Assembly (NCBI GenBank): GCA_001512635.1 | Contig: LFSA01000029.1 | Coordinates: forward strand, 39,193-103,192 | Length of the DNA: 64,000 nucleotides | DNA from: Pelotomaculum sp. DTU098 | GTDB lineage: Bacteria; Bacillota; Desulfotomaculia; Desulfotomaculales; Pelotomaculaceae | Direction: 5' to 3' | In this document: piece by piece, positions 27,926 through 37,509 of the stretch | Layout: each line of letters opens with the position of its first letter | How positions within the stretch are numbered: the stretch's first letter is position 1 | The notes under the pieces: model-generated | Told to the model about the DNA's origin: nothing | Seen by the model: the letters and a program-made list of their open reading frames with translations, nothing else | Databases searched by the model: none | Translations under genes and position numbers: made by a program

Positions 27926-29368
27926 TTATTCAGCCAGCTTTTCCCGCAGAATTGCATTGACCATGCCGGGATTGGCCTGCCCCCTGGTAGCCTTCATCAC
28001 CTGGCCCACTAAAAAACCGATGGCCTTTTCCTTACCGGCCTTAAAATCCGCCACTGATTTGGGATTCTTGGCGATAACTTCAGCAATAATCTGGCTCAAC
28101 TGGCCCTCGTCGGATATTTGGAACAGCCCCTTTTCCTTTACGATCTGGTCCGGATCCTTGCCCTCCACAAACATCACTTCAAACACTTCTTTGCCCATCT
28201 TATTGCTGATGGTGCCCTTATCGATCAACTTCAGCAGGGAAGCCAAACCGCCGGGGGTGATCTTAGCTTCACTCAGCTCCAGATTACGGGCGTTCAATAA
28301 CCGCAACAGCTCGCCCATGATCCAGTTGCTGACGGTTTTGGCATCGGGGTATTCCTTCAGTGTGGCGTCAAAGAACTCAGCCAGGGCCAGGGAACTGGTA
28401 ATTACGCCGGCATCGTAGGCCGGCAGTCCATGCTCTTCAACCAGCCGTTTCCTGCGGGCATCGGGCAATTCCGGGATGGTTGCCCGGATCTCTTCTATCC
28501 ACTCAGGCGTCAGCTCTATCGGAGCCAGTTCGTGCTCCAGAAAACACCTGTAATCCGGGTTTTCCTTGCTGCGCATGGTTACGGTTACGCCGAGGTCTTC
28601 ATCCCAGGCGCGGGTTTCCTGAACAACCATTCCCCCGTCCATCAAGACCTCGATTTGCCTTTCCACTTCATAATCAATGGCCCGCTGCACCGCACGGAAG
28701 GAATTCATATTCTTTATTTCTGTTTTGGTACCCAGGGTCGTAGTTCCAACAGGGCGAACCGAGACGTTGGCATCACAGCGCAGGGAACCCTGCTCCATCT
28801 TAACATCGGAGACGCCGGCATATTCCAGGATTGCCTTCAGCTTCTCCAGGTAGGCTTTTGCCTCTTCCCCCGAGCTTATCTGTGGTTCCGATACTATTTC
28901 AATGAGGGGGATCCCGGAGCGGTTATAATCCACATAAGAACAATAGGCAGTGGTGATAGATCCCCCTGCATGGGCCAGTTTTCCGGGATCCTCTTCGAGA
29001 TGAGCCCTGGCTATGTTAACCCGTTTAATCCGGCCGTTCAGGTCCAGATCAAGGTAGCCATTATAGGCGATGGGCCGGAATACCTGTGAGATCTGAAATC
29101 CCTTGGGCAGGTCGGGATAATAGTAGTTTTTCCGGTCAAACCAGGTATAGGTCCCTATTTCACAATTTAACGCCAGACCAGCCTTAACAGCCAGCTCTAC
29201 AGCTTTTTTATTCAAAATACCCGTAGCGCCGGGAAGTCCCAGGCAGACAGGGCAGACCTGGGTATTGGGCTCCTTGCCGAACTCCGTGGAACAGCCGCAA
29301 AACAGCTTCGTCTCCGTCTTCAATTCCACGTGGACCTCCAGGCCGATAACTGCTTCGTATTTACTCAT
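27926..29368 (-). CDS. gatB: Asp/Glu-tRNA(Asn/Gln) amidotransferase subunit B
   Basis: 480 residues from ATG at 29368; the frame is open further upstream but homology ([20 protein letters not shown]) and the AGGGGG ribosome site fix the start. GatB carries the kinase/transamidation site that activates mischarged Glu-tRNA(Gln) or Asp-tRNA(Asn) in the cytoplasm. Motifs [10 protein letters not shown] and [13 protein letters not shown] bear the zinc Cys set, followed by [13 protein letters not shown] and [17 protein letters not shown]. The C-terminal YqeY-like tail is complete. It is third in gatC-gatA-gatB. Confidence 0.96.
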   Translation of the reverse strand: MSKYEAVIGLEVHVELKTETKLFCGCSTEFGKEPNTQVCPVCLGLPGATGILNKKAVELAVKAGLALNCEIGTYTWFDRKNYYYPDLPKGFQISQVFRPIAYNGYLDLDLNGRIKRVNIARAHLEEDPGKLAHAGGSITTAYCSYVDYNRSGIPLIEIVSEPQISSGEEAKAYLEKLKAILEYAGVSDVKMEQGSLRCDANVSVRPVGTTTLGTKTEIKNMNSFRAVQRAIDYEVERQIEVLMDGGMVVQETRAWDEDLGVTVTMRSKENPDYRCFLEHELAPIELTPEWIEEIRATIPELPDARRKRLVEEHGLPAYDAGVITSSLALAEFFDATLKEYPDAKTVSNWIMGELLRLLNARNLELSEAKITPGGLASLLKLIDKGTISNKMGKEVFEVMFVEGKDPDQIVKEKGLFQISDEGQLSQIIAEVIAKNPKSVADFKAGKEKAIGFLVGQVMKATRGQANPGMVNAILREKLAE

Positions 29369-29399
29369 CACGATCCCCCTATAATCTATGGTTAACGGA

Positions 29400-30851
29400 T
29401 CAAGCCCGGTTTCGTCCGGTTTGTTCCAAACTTTGCTCCAGAGCATAGCCTGCCCTGAGCAGTGTTCCCTCGTCAAAATGCCGGGCGATGAGCTGCAGCC
29501 CAACAGGCAGCCCGTCCACCAGGCCGATGGGCAGGGACATGGCAGGCAAGCCGGCCAGGTTGGCTGGAGCGGTAAAGATATGGGACTGGTAACCAGCCAG
29601 GGGATCGTCCTTTAGCTCCCCTTTTTTATAAGCAGTTGCAGGGCTGGCAGGAGTTAAAAGGCAATCGAACCTTTCGAAAGCCCGGGCAAAATCCTGTTTG
29701 ATCAAAGTCCGGACCTTTAAAGCCTTGACGTAGTATTCATTATAGTTACCGGTACTTAAGGCATAAGTACCAATCATAATCCGTTTCTTCACCTCGGCCC
29801 CGAAACCCCGGCCGCGGGTCCTCTTGAACATGCCCAGGACATCTTCAGCATCCTCCCTCAAACCGTACCTGACCCCGTCGTAGCGGGCCAGGTTGGAGCT
29901 GGCTTCAGCAGAGGAAATGATGTAGTGGGCCGGCAGGGCGTAATCCGTGTGGGGCATGCTTACCTCTTCACAAAGGGCGCCCATTTCCTCCAGTTTACGG
30001 GCAGCCTCCCGGAGCTTGTCAGCCACCAGGGGCGCCAGGCCAGCCCCGAAGTACTCCACGGGCAGGCCAATCTTTAACCCTTTAACATCATTTACCAGGT
30101 ACTTTTTAAAATCGGGTACATCCACCGCGGCAGATGTTGAATCCCTTTCATCGCGGCCACAGATGGTGTTTAAGACCAGGGCCAGATCTGTAACGTCCCG
30201 GGTGAGGGGCCCGATTTGATCCAGGGATGAAGCACAGGAAATCAGGCCGTAGCGGGAAACACGTCCATAGGTGGGTTTAAATCCCACCACGCCGCAAGAA
30301 GCTGCCGGCTGGCGAAGCGAGCCTTCGGTATCTGACCCTAAAGCAAAAGCTGCCTCCCCCGCAGCTACGGCAGCCGCTGCCCCGCCGTTGGAACCGCCGG
30401 GCACGGCCTCAGGGTCTAAAGGGTTAGTGGTGCTGAAAAAGCATGAGTTTTCGGTGGAAATACCCATGCCAAACTCATCCATGTTGCACTTGCCCACAAG
30501 TGCGGAACCGGCTTTCTTCATCCTTTCCACAACGGCAGCATCATAGGGAGGAATGAAATTCTCGAGCATTTTGGAAGCACAGGTCGTCCTTACTCCCTCT
30601 GTACAAATATTGTCGGCAATAGCCATGGGAATTCCCGCCAGGGGCGAGAGTTCCTCCCCCCGCACCCGTTGTTCATCAACAGCCCGGGCTTGAGCCAAAG
30701 CTTCTTCCTCTGTCACTGTTATAAAGGCTTTGGTTTTATCTTCCACCTGGCTGATGCGCTCCAGGTAGGACCTGGTTAATTCTTCGCTGCCGACTTCTTT
30801 CCTTGCCAGGAGTTCCCCAAGCCGGCGTACCGATATTGTATGTAAATCCAT
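29400..30851 (-). CDS. gatA: Asp/Glu-tRNA(Asn/Gln) amidotransferase subunit A
   Basis: 483 residues from ATG at 30851 ([16 protein letters not shown]), with AGGAGG eight bases before. GatA is the amidase subunit that frees ammonia from glutamine. The Ser-cisSer-Lys triad is present: Lys in [12 protein letters not shown], cis-Ser in [12 protein letters not shown] and the nucleophile in [12 protein letters not shown]. The usual TGGS and GGSSGG read TEGS and GGSNGG here, small departures near the active site. It starts 14 bp after gatC stops and ends about 30 bp before gatB. Confidence 0.95.
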   Translation of the reverse strand: MDLHTISVRRLGELLARKEVGSEELTRSYLERISQVEDKTKAFITVTEEEALAQARAVDEQRVRGEELSPLAGIPMAIADNICTEGVRTTCASKMLENFIPPYDAAVVERMKKAGSALVGKCNMDEFGMGISTENSCFFSTTNPLDPEAVPGGSNGGAAAAVAAGEAAFALGSDTEGSLRQPAASCGVVGFKPTYGRVSRYGLISCASSLDQIGPLTRDVTDLALVLNTICGRDERDSTSAAVDVPDFKKYLVNDVKGLKIGLPVEYFGAGLAPLVADKLREAARKLEEMGALCEEVSMPHTDYALPAHYIISSAEASSNLARYDGVRYGLREDAEDVLGMFKRTRGRGFGAEVKKRIMIGTYALSTGNYNEYYVKALKVRTLIKQDFARAFERFDCLLTPASPATAYKKGELKDDPLAGYQSHIFTAPANLAGLPAMSLPIGLVDGLPVGLQLIARHFDEGTLLRAGYALEQSLEQTGRNRA

Positions 30852-30865
30852 CAAATACCTCCTGT

Positions 30866-31153
30866 TCAAACAATACGGGGTACGACAAAGAACCCCTCAT
30901 CTTCTTCCGGCGCATTGGCCAGGACCAGCTTTTTATCCAGGCTCTGCTGCGGCCTGTCCTCCCTGAAGACGTTCTTGAGCGGGAGAACGTGGGCAGCGGG
31001 TTCTATGGCACTGGTATCCAGCTTGTTCAACGGCTCCAGGTAGTCCAGGACGGCGTTAAGGGTTTTGGTCCAGTCTGCCAGCTCTTCCCCTGGCAAATCA
31101 AGCCGGCTTAAAAAGGCCAGTTGCTCCACTTCTTTCTCGCTGATTTTCATCAT
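30866..31153 (-). CDS. gatC: Asp/Glu-tRNA(Asn/Gln) amidotransferase subunit C
   Basis: 95 residues, MMKISEKEVEQLAFLSRLDL at the start and ending FFVVPRIV, the standard GatC pattern. It stabilises the GatA-GatB interface. First gene of the leftward gatCAB operon. Having this operon implies that Gln-tRNA or Asn-tRNA is made by the indirect route. Confidence 0.93.
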   Translation of the reverse strand: MMKISEKEVEQLAFLSRLDLPGEELADWTKTLNAVLDYLEPLNKLDTSAIEPAAHVLPLKNVFREDRPQQSLDKKLVLANAPEEDEGFFVVPRIV

Positions 31154-31282
31154 GACACATCCTTCTTTATCCTATAATCCATGCTTTTCAATAATTGTAT
31201 AAACTTAATTATATTAGAAAACAGGCATTCTGACAATTATCGCTGAACTGCTTTGAAAACCCGGGCGGGACAAGTGGAGCGG

Positions 31283-31312
31283 AAAAGGGGACAGGTTTAC
31301 CTGTCCCCTTTT
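31283..31312. repeat. REP-like palindrome with GGGGACAGGT arms
   Basis: AAAAGGGGACAGGT (31283-31296) and ACCTGTCCCCTTTT (31299-31312), 14-bp perfect arms with a 2-base centre. It sits between gatC and the methyltransferase gene. The T4 tail could end transcripts, but the compact form resembles dispersed palindromic repeats. Only one copy is in the window. Confidence 0.6.
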
Positions 31313-31394
31313 CGCCGGTTTTTATAACAACTGCCCCTGTTTTTTAGCTGCGGACGCCAGCCGGACTGCAGGAAAAAAGAGAGATGAGGCTTCT

Positions 31395-32033
31395 TCAACC
31401 CTGCCAGCGGGCTTCTAATAGATTCGTGAACGGCAGAAACATGCCGGTCTTGCTCTTGTAAAGCCTGTATTCATCGCCGAACTCCTGCTCCATGTATCCC
31501 TCTTCTTTTCTGGCCAGCCTGTAGTACAAAAGAAAAAGGATTGGCCACATGATCAGCAGGGGAATTGTCGCCCACTCCAGAAGCATCCCGAAGGTGATCA
31601 AAAGGAATCCGGTGTACTGGGGATGACGGATATAGGCATAAATTCCTCCGGTAACCAGCTTGCCTTTACCTTCTTCTTCCCTCCAGTAATGTTTATGGAT
31701 ACTTTTCCAGCCCGAAATAATCAACAGGCCGCCAACCACATACAGTACCAGCCCGGCGTACATGCCCCAGAAGCCAATGTACTGCACCAGGGTATGACCC
31801 CAAAAAACTCCCTCAGGCAGCGTGTAACCGAAAATCCAGGTAATCACATACATGCTTAAAGGGATTCCGAACATTTCAAAGGCCAGGGCGACTACAAAAG
31901 CCATAAAAGCGCCGGACGGCTTGATCTGGCTCTTTTTATAAAATGGAATAAAACCCAGAAATAAACCAAATACAACAATCCAAGCGGCAACCGCCCACCA
32001 GTTACCATAGTGGCTCCATGCGTCTTCCATCAA
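31395..32033 (-). CDS. Isoprenylcysteine/phospholipid methyltransferase-family membrane protein
   Basis: 212 residues with about five hydrophobic segments and a C-terminal SAM-binding signature of the ICMT/PEMT families: GGIYAYIRHPQYTGFLL (about 130-146), then EEGYMEQEFGDEYRLYKSKT. These enzymes methylate lipids or other small substrates at the membrane. The substrate here is not readable. It stands alone between the gatCAB region and the azoreductase. Confidence 0.8.
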   Translation of the reverse strand: MMEDAWSHYGNWWAVAAWIVVFGLFLGFIPFYKKSQIKPSGAFMAFVVALAFEMFGIPLSMYVITWIFGYTLPEGVFWGHTLVQYIGFWGMYAGLVLYVVGGLLIISGWKSIHKHYWREEEGKGKLVTGGIYAYIRHPQYTGFLLITFGMLLEWATIPLLIMWPILFLLYYRLARKEEGYMEQEFGDEYRLYKSKTGMFLPFTNLLEARWQG

Positions 32034-32274
32034 TTCTGCCTCCCACCAGGATTATGAAGCGGAGACCAGTTGCCCCACTCTTATAAAGCGGCTGCGCAAT
32101 CCACCAGAGACTACCGCCATAATGCTTTAAAAAAGTTAGTGAGGTAAAACTCATGGGTTTTACCGGCAAAATAATCTATCAATCAACCTTGAAAAGCAAT
32201 TTGCCGGTGAGGTCATAAAACAAAGTTTTCTCCTTCGCTATATTCTATTATACAGAAGTTGCCAAAGGGTTTTA

Positions 32275-32880
32275 TTAAAAAGTTTTGGCAACTTCAACTG
32301 CTTCTTCCATTGCCTTGTTAACAATTTCAGCAGCATCCTTCCCAACTATATCTAAGCCTTCGGCACTAATGCTGATCACGTTTTGAATGCCATACAGTGC
32401 ACATATGGCTTTTATATAAGGTACTCCCATCTCATACTCTTTCGCAAAACCATGGCTGAATTCCCCGCCCCTGGTAGTTATATAAAGCAGCTTTTCTGCT
32501 TTGCATAACCCAACGGGTATGCCGTCTTCTTTATAATCAAAGGTTATCCCCTGGACCGAAATCTGTTCTATGTAAACTTTTAATACAGCCGGGAAACTCA
32601 AGTCCCAGAAGGGCGCCGCGATTACAATCTTATCTGCGGCAGCAAATTGTTTTGCAAGATTAAAGAGTTCGTGGTCCAGGTTGTTTTCCTGTAATAATTG
32701 CTCCCTTAGGGCTAAGGTCTCGCTGGTCAGGTAATTCAACTCCAAATCATACAAATCCAACTGGGTTATGGAGTCTTCGGGATTTTGTTTCTTATATTCT
32801 TCAAGAAATCTCCTTGCTATATTCAATGTGCGGGATTGCTCTCCCCGTACACATGCATTGACAAATAGAATTTTCTTCAT
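32275..32880 (-). CDS. FMN-dependent NADH:quinone oxidoreductase / azoreductase (AzoR-like)
   Basis: 201 residues of flavodoxin-like fold. The N-terminal ILFVNACVRGEQSRTLNIA resembles the FMN phosphate loop, followed by IVIAAPFWDLSFPAVLKVYI and LLYITTRGGEF, both typical of AzoR/NQO-like enzymes. It would reduce quinones or azo compounds with NAD(P)H in the cytoplasm. ATG at 32880 follows AAGGAGATGAGG. Monocistronic. Confidence 0.85.
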   Translation of the reverse strand: MKKILFVNACVRGEQSRTLNIARRFLEEYKKQNPEDSITQLDLYDLELNYLTSETLALREQLLQENNLDHELFNLAKQFAAADKIVIAAPFWDLSFPAVLKVYIEQISVQGITFDYKEDGIPVGLCKAEKLLYITTRGGEFSHGFAKEYEMGVPYIKAICALYGIQNVISISAEGLDIVGKDAAEIVNKAMEEAVEVAKTF

Positions 32881-33100
32881 TTCCTCATCTCCTTCCCAAT
32901 GGTGTTATAGCTATTAATGCTCTTTTTTACTTGCAGGCCGGCTTAAGGTGATAAGCGACAATCCTTTGATTTCAGTGATCAATGATTTTCGCTTCTTAAC
33001 ATGCATTTCCCTTTATGAATTAGCTTAAATTTTCGGTCTGGAGGGCGCCAGGAAAGTTGTTGATGCGTTACTGGCTTGTTTTGCAAGTTTCTGACATGAT

Positions 33101-33136
33101 AAGGACTGTCCCAGGTATCTTGCCGGAACAGTCCTT
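33101..33136. repeat. Inverted repeat downstream of the small coiled-coil gene
   Basis: AAGGACTGT (33101-33109) and ACAGTCCTT (33128-33136), 9-bp perfect arms with an 18-base loop, about 28 bp past the end of the leftward gene at 33164. The T-run is weak, so it is only a possible terminator. Confidence 0.4.
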
Positions 33137-33163
33137 GATTGCTAGCACGGTCTTCAGCTGGCT

Positions 33164-33454
33164 TCAATCGATCTCCCGGAGCATCCTCTCCATGGCATTA
33201 ATACGCTCCTTCATCTCGGCTAAGACATTAACCATCTTCTGCTGTTCCTCAACCATTTTCCGCTGCACCGATACGGCCTCCTCGGCGAGCTTGCGATAGG
33301 CCTCATCCCGGGCGATTTCAGCCATACTCACGGTCTTAACCCGTGCTGTCTTTAGAGCCTGGGAGATCACAACCACAGCTATTATAGTAATTAAAGTAAG
33401 AATAACGAGCACAAACCCCATTCCGCTAATGCCGAAAATAACCTCTTCATTCAT
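33164..33454 (-). CDS. Small single-pass membrane protein with coiled coil
   Basis: 96 residues from ATG at 33454 (MNEEVIFGISGMGFVLVILT), with AAGGAGG seven bases upstream and the ATG overlapping the stop of the regulator gene (ATGAATGA). One transmembrane segment (about 9-31) is followed by a charged heptad-rich C-terminus (AEEAVSVQRKMVEEQQKMVN), a topology like PspB. It is translationally coupled to an ArsR-family regulator, so the pair may form an envelope-stress or membrane-related switch. No close family is recognised. Confidence 0.75.
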   Translation of the reverse strand: MNEEVIFGISGMGFVLVILTLITIIAVVVISQALKTARVKTVSMAEIARDEAYRKLAEEAVSVQRKMVEEQQKMVNVLAEMKERINAMERMLREID

Positions 33455-33785
33455 GGGTATCCTCCTTTGCACTGCTGGTACCAGAAGTGGTACCGCCGGA
33501 TTTCTTTATAGTCAGCGTTTTTACTGCTTCTGCTATACTCTCAGGACTCAAGCGAAGGTCAAAGGGCGTCAATTCGTAATAATTCATTGCCTTGCCGTTA
33601 CTGGACAATTCCATTTTGCTGGATACGAGTTTGGCAGCCTCCAACCGTTTTAAATGCATATATAAGAGCGGCCGGCTCATACTTGCTTCCCGGGCCAGCT
33701 GACTTACGTGGATCCGCCTTCCCTTTAATAAAGCTATAATCTGTAACCGGTGAGGGTTTGCCAGTGCTTCCAGGATTTTAAGCAA
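33447..33785 (-). CDS. ArsR-family winged-helix regulator with possible N-terminal frameshift
   Basis: The annotated frame opens at TTG (33785) and gives 112 residues with the ArsR pattern EALANPHRLQIIALLKG and VSQLAREASMSRPLLYMHLKRLEAAKLV. The wing is SSKMELSSNGKAMNYYELT. No metal-binding ELCVC motif is present. A much better start, ATG at about 33826 with AAGGAGGAA upstream, is one base out of frame; adding one A to the A6 run at 33812-33817 would give MTKKRPASPPGDDLLKILEA and join the frames. The downstream gene overlaps its stop. Confidence 0.75.
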   Translation of the reverse strand: MLKILEALANPHRLQIIALLKGRRIHVSQLAREASMSRPLLYMHLKRLEAAKLVSSKMELSSNGKAMNYYELTPFDLRLSPESIAEAVKTLTIKKSGGTTSGTSSAKEDTHE

Positions 33786-33837
33786 ATCGTCTCCCGGAGG
33801 TGAAGCCGGTCTTTTTTCGTCATTTATTTTTTATTCC

Positions 33838-34147
33838 TCCTTCCCCTGCCACCTACCAGACAACCCCGTACCTTCCCTGGTCAGGCTGCTCCGGAATAGT
33901 CCTATATAATTATTTCTAACACCTGTTAAAAATATATTACATATGTAATGCTATGTCAAGACCGATTGATTTGAATTCGAAAAATAATAGGCCTCTTCGT
34001 AAAAGGCGCCTATCCGGTTCCTCAAAATTATTCAGCAGTACATACCAGGATAAAATCAATAAACAACAATGCACAGGGAGCGTGGCTTGCGAAGTAAGTT
34101 CTTGCCTTCAAAAACAACAACGAAGGAATCCCAGGCCACCCAGTACT
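33838..34147. other. Intergenic region, no gene
   Basis: About 310 bp between the ArsR-family gene and the DUF441 gene end. It is moderately AT-rich. A rightward frame from about 33953 encodes only a short, low-complexity, basic sequence without a ribosome site. I see nothing else. Confidence 0.4.
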
Positions 34148-34612
34148 TCACCTGCCATACCCTAACAGTCCCATGACCAGCGCCACCATACCGGCGGCAA
34201 TGAGGGGCCCCACGGGTACACCCCGGAAGAAGGCTACACCCAAAATGGTACCCACCATTAGACCCACCATAACCTGGGGCTGAGAGGTTAGGAATTCAAC
34301 CCCCCGCCCCCCTAAATAAGCCACAAAAATACCCATGGCCAGTGCCACCAGCCCGGTGGGGCTGGCCATGGTTCTATATATTTCAGGCCAGCCAATTTCC
34401 CCGCTGGCAAAGGGGATTAATATGGCCAGGGTGATAATACCGATACCCACATTGAGGGCATTCTTTTCCAGTATGGGGAATAGCACATCGCCGTGCAGCA
34501 GGTGCAGAACCAGCAGCACCCCCGCAGCGGCGGCCACTATGTAGTTATGTCCAACAAGGCCCAGTAAAATAATGACCAGAAGCAGAATACCAGCTTGTCC
34601 CAGGGATGCCAA
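34148..34612 (-). CDS. DUF441-family membrane protein
   Basis: 154 residues from TTG at 34612, about seven bases after GGAGG (the earlier TTG overlaps the ribosome site). Four to five hydrophobic segments are visible, with motifs GLVGHNYIVAAAAGVLLVLH, AILIPFASGEI and TILGVAFFRGVPVGPLIAAG characteristic of DUF441 (YtwI). Its function is unknown; topology suggests a small transporter or membrane chaperone. Monocistronic. Confidence 0.85.
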   Translation of the reverse strand: MASLGQAGILLLVIILLGLVGHNYIVAAAAGVLLVLHLLHGDVLFPILEKNALNVGIGIITLAILIPFASGEIGWPEIYRTMASPTGLVALAMGIFVAYLGGRGVEFLTSQPQVMVGLMVGTILGVAFFRGVPVGPLIAAGMVALVMGLLGYGR

Positions 34613-35138
34613 AGGACCACCTCCAATCAAACACCGTGCTTCAAATCAGCACGGTTACACCAACCCACTCCAGCGTTCCATCCATAACATGCCTGACCTG
34701 TGGCTTCGGCCGGTGGGGATTCTCTCAGTATGCCGGTATATCATTAACCCGGTAACCAGTATTTCCTGCATGTACGCAGGCAATGCAACGGCTTCCGGGA
34801 TGACAGCGCATTGCCCTCCTTTTTCCTTAAACACCAGTCTTTCCAACAGATTGCCCACGGATTGGCATTCCTGCCCCCTTCCCTGGCTGTTATCTCTATC
34901 CTTAAACAGGCATTTTTCATCCTCTGCCAGTGCTGCGTCTGCGGCATGAATGTCCACAGCATGATGTTTACCCAGAATCCTGAAGCTACCTTCCAAGCCA
35001 CTTGCCTGCTCGCGGTTTTGCAGCAGCCGGGATGATCTTGCCGCCTGCCGCCAAGGCAAATCAACATACCCCGCTGCGTTTTACGCCATGTCCCCTGCCC
35101 CTGCCCGGTAAGATCTAACAAGTTTCTTCGAAAGCATT
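34613..35138. other. Gene-poor region upstream of DUF441
   Basis: About 525 bp. Leftward frames cover 34655-35059 (134 codons, ending near ILVTGLMIYRHTERIPTGRS) and 34744-35121, but neither has a good ribosome site and neither resembles a known family. A decayed gene is possible. No RNA gene was recognised. Confidence 0.35.
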
Positions 35139-35459
35139 TTAAAATATGCCGGGAACAACAAAAAGCTCAATAATAAAAACCGTAAGACAGGCAAGCAAGG
35201 AAACCTGAAACAGATTGCCTCCCCGGTAAGCAAGGAGTACCGCTACGAAAAAACCAGCCAAACCGGACCAGATAGTGGCTGTTGCACCTAATATTGCAGG
35301 GAAGGTCATCACCGCCAGGGTCACATAGGGCACGTAGTAGAGAAATGATCTGATGTACACGTTATTGATTTCCTTGCGAATTAAGGCCAAAGGCATAAGC
35401 CTTATGAGATAAGTGACTCCGGCCATGACCAGAATATAGATATAGACGTTACCGCTCAT
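35139..35459 (-). CDS. azlD: Branched-chain amino acid exporter small subunit AzlD
   Basis: 106 residues from ATG at 35459 (MSGNVYIYILVMAGVTYLIR), overlapping the azlC stop by 11 bases with GGGAGG upstream. It has four hydrophobic segments; RLMPLALIRK and YVPYVTLAVMTFP are typical of the AzlD family. With AzlC it forms an exporter of branched-chain amino acids. AzlC and AzlD are expected in one complex at the inner face. Confidence 0.9.
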   Translation of the reverse strand: MSGNVYIYILVMAGVTYLIRLMPLALIRKEINNVYIRSFLYYVPYVTLAVMTFPAILGATATIWSGLAGFFVAVLLAYRGGNLFQVSLLACLTVFIIELFVVPGIF

Positions 35460-36165
35460 CAGCAACCTCCCTGACCGGGAACAAGAATGCCGCAATGCCC
35501 GCAATCAATACCGTCAATATGATAATTTTGAAACCCGGTGTGATTTGGTTCAGGATTGAAACCTGTGTGAATAATAAACTGGAAATCATAGACAACAGGA
35601 TTATTCCAAGCAACAGCTTGTTGCCCTTTGCCGGTGGAATTATCACCGCTATAAACATGGCATAAAGGGCAATACTCAAGGCGCTGATTATTCTTTCTGG
35701 CAACAGACTCCCTGAAACAGTACCGCAGAGCGTACCAAGGGCCCAGCCCGGCATGGCAATGCTGAATAGCCCGTAATTATAGAACGGGTTTAATTTACCC
35801 TCCTTACAAACTGACAGCCCGAATATCTCATCCGAGTTCCCAAAGGCAACCAGAAACCTGTGTAGAAAAGCTGCTCTTGAATCTAGCTTTTGCGACAGCG
35901 CACAGGACATCAGAAAATACCTCATGTTTATAACTAATTGAGTGATGGACATTTCCACGTAAGTTGCAGAAGCTCCAATCAGTCCAAGGGCTGCAAATTG
36001 CCCGGCAGAGGTAAAGTTTGTCGCAGACATTAGAACCGCCTGAAAGGGAGTAAGACCCGCACCCTTCGCCAAAATCCCAAAGGTAAAGGAAACGGCAAAA
36101 TAGCCCAGACATATTGGAATACCGTCCCTAAAACCGTTTTTCCAGTTTGTAATATTGCTGTTCAT
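35449..36165 (-). CDS. azlC: Branched-chain amino acid exporter large subunit AzlC
   Basis: 238 residues. Family motifs include GIPICLGYFAVSFTFGILAK (about 15-34), ATNFTSAGQFAALGLIGA and NMRYFLMSCALSQ. It has about five hydrophobic segments. It is first of the azlCD pair, divergently arranged with the iron-sulfur flavoprotein-like gene. Promoters for both should lie in 36166-36286. Confidence 0.92.
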   Translation of the reverse strand: MNSNITNWKNGFRDGIPICLGYFAVSFTFGILAKGAGLTPFQAVLMSATNFTSAGQFAALGLIGASATYVEMSITQLVINMRYFLMSCALSQKLDSRAAFLHRFLVAFGNSDEIFGLSVCKEGKLNPFYNYGLFSIAMPGWALGTLCGTVSGSLLPERIISALSIALYAMFIAVIIPPAKGNKLLLGIILLSMISSLLFTQVSILNQITPGFKIIILTVLIAGIAAFLFPVREVADER

Positions 36166-36229
36166 TGCATTTGCCTTCCCCGGTTTATTCTCTTAATATA
36201 AGACAATTTTTATAAGACTACCATCTAGC

Positions 36230-36256
36230 TTGACATAAGTAAAACGAATCTATTAT
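36230..36256 (+). promoter_or_regulatory. Possible sigma-A promoter of the flavoprotein-like gene
   Basis: TTGACA (36230-36235) matches the -35 consensus exactly and TATTAT (36251-36256) is a near -10, but the 15-base spacer is shorter than usual. It lies 30 bp before the ATG at 36287. Confidence 0.4.
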
Positions 36257-36286
36257 GGTTTTATTAAAAATTTGGAGGTTTTTTCG

Positions 36287-36934
36287 ATGAAAATCCTAGG
36301 CATTGCCGGCAGCAAAAGAAAAAAAGGCAATACTTCCATCCTGTTACAAGAAGCACTTAAAGCTGCCCAAAAAGAAGGCGCAGAAACAGAATTAATTTTT
36401 CTTGGTGATTATACCATAAAGGATTGCCTGGGTTGTGAAGGATGCAATGAAACTTACAGGTGCGTTATAAATGATGACATGCAAAAAATATATCCCCTCC
36501 TTTTAGATGCGGACGGCATCATCCTGGGTTCACCTACTTATTTTTATAATATATCCGCTGACATGAAAGCCTTCATCGACAGGTGTTATTGTTTTGAAGT
36601 ATTTGCAGAAGACGACCGTTCCTGCTGGTTAAGTATCAATGAAGCCCTGGGGGGTAAGTATGCCGCTGTAATAGCAGTTTGCGAGCAGCAAAATGAAAAG
36701 GACATGGGGTTTACCCCTGAGGCAATGAGCCTTGCACTGCAAGCCCTCGGCTACAGGGTAATCGATCAGGTTAAAGTGTTCAACCTTTTCAAAGCAGGTG
36801 AAGCTTTAAACGACAGCAATGCTCTGCAGTGTTCCCGGAGGGCCGGCGAGAAGCTGGTAAAGACAATACGGCTGAGAAAAGCTCTTGAGCTTAAAATAAA
36901 AGATATAATTAAAAATACCAACGCTAAGAGTTAA
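36287..36934 (+). CDS. NADPH-dependent FMN reductase / iron-sulfur flavoprotein-like
   Basis: 215 residues from ATG at 36287 (MKILGIAGSKRKKGNTS), nine bases after GGAGG. The N-terminal FMN phosphate-binding loop GSKRKKGNTS is followed by CLGCEGCNETYRC (about 50-62), a compact Cys cluster C-X2-C-X2-C-X5-C of the kind that binds a 4Fe-4S cluster in iron-sulfur flavoproteins. GSPTYFYNISADMKAFIDR is the flavin-binding loop. It would shuttle electrons to an unknown acceptor in the cytoplasm. Monocistronic. Confidence 0.82.
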   Translation: MKILGIAGSKRKKGNTSILLQEALKAAQKEGAETELIFLGDYTIKDCLGCEGCNETYRCVINDDMQKIYPLLLDADGIILGSPTYFYNISADMKAFIDRCYCFEVFAEDDRSCWLSINEALGGKYAAVIAVCEQQNEKDMGFTPEAMSLALQALGYRVIDQVKVFNLFKAGEALNDSNALQCSRRAGEKLVKTIRLRKALELKIKDIIKNTNAKS

Positions 36935-37227
36935 GACCCCAAAAACCTCGCTTTCAGAAGTTACTCTAGCAGCAGGCTGGGCTGCCCAGATACTAAAAAT
37001 GTTTTTCAACGCCTCACCTGCAATCCCAACTCGCTTTACACGTTGTCGTTAAAGCAAACTCCAGAAAAAAATACCTGCCTGCCCTCACACCAGAACTCCT
37101 AAAATGAATTATACAAGTTAAGTCATTTCAACCTAAGAATCTCCCATGCTTCGAATGTTTTCATTTTCAAAGACTTCTACGATTATTTCCGCTTTGAAAT
37201 GGCATCCTAAGGTCAGGGGGGATTCTA

Positions 37228-37509
37228 TTGAACGAATATAAGCCGCAAAAACCTCATATTCTCATTCGAACACCAGAGCAACTGCAACGCTACCTGGAAG
37301 GGTCGGGCAGTGCCGAATTACGCTTTCGCGCCCATCCCATTTCCGGAGAACCGGAAACTTATAATTATAACAGCAGGGAAAAGACAGTTACCAGGGAAAC
37401 CGACGGCAGGGCCTTTGACAGCCTGGATGATTTCACTTGCTATGCTTTTCAATGCGATCCTGAGGGTTACCCCCGCACGGAACATATTTATTTGGAAGTT
37501 TTAAATTAA
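37228..37509 (+). CDS. Small hypothetical protein, 93 residues
   Basis: TTG start at 37228 with GGGGGGA nine bases before, 93 residues, no membrane segment. The sequence has mixed alpha/beta composition (HILIRTPEQLQRYLEGSGSA at the start, DGRAFDSLDDFTCYAFQCDP later). It reads like a real soluble protein, but I recognise no family. It is followed by 340 bp with no confident gene. Confidence 0.5.
   Translation: MNEYKPQKPHILIRTPEQLQRYLEGSGSAELRFRAHPISGEPETYNYNSREKTVTRETDGRAFDSLDDFTCYAFQCDPEGYPRTEHIYLEVLN

Noticed and set aside
34655..35121. Two overlapping leftward frames upstream of DUF441
   Set aside because: No ribosome site, no recognisable family; kept only as a possible decayed gene.
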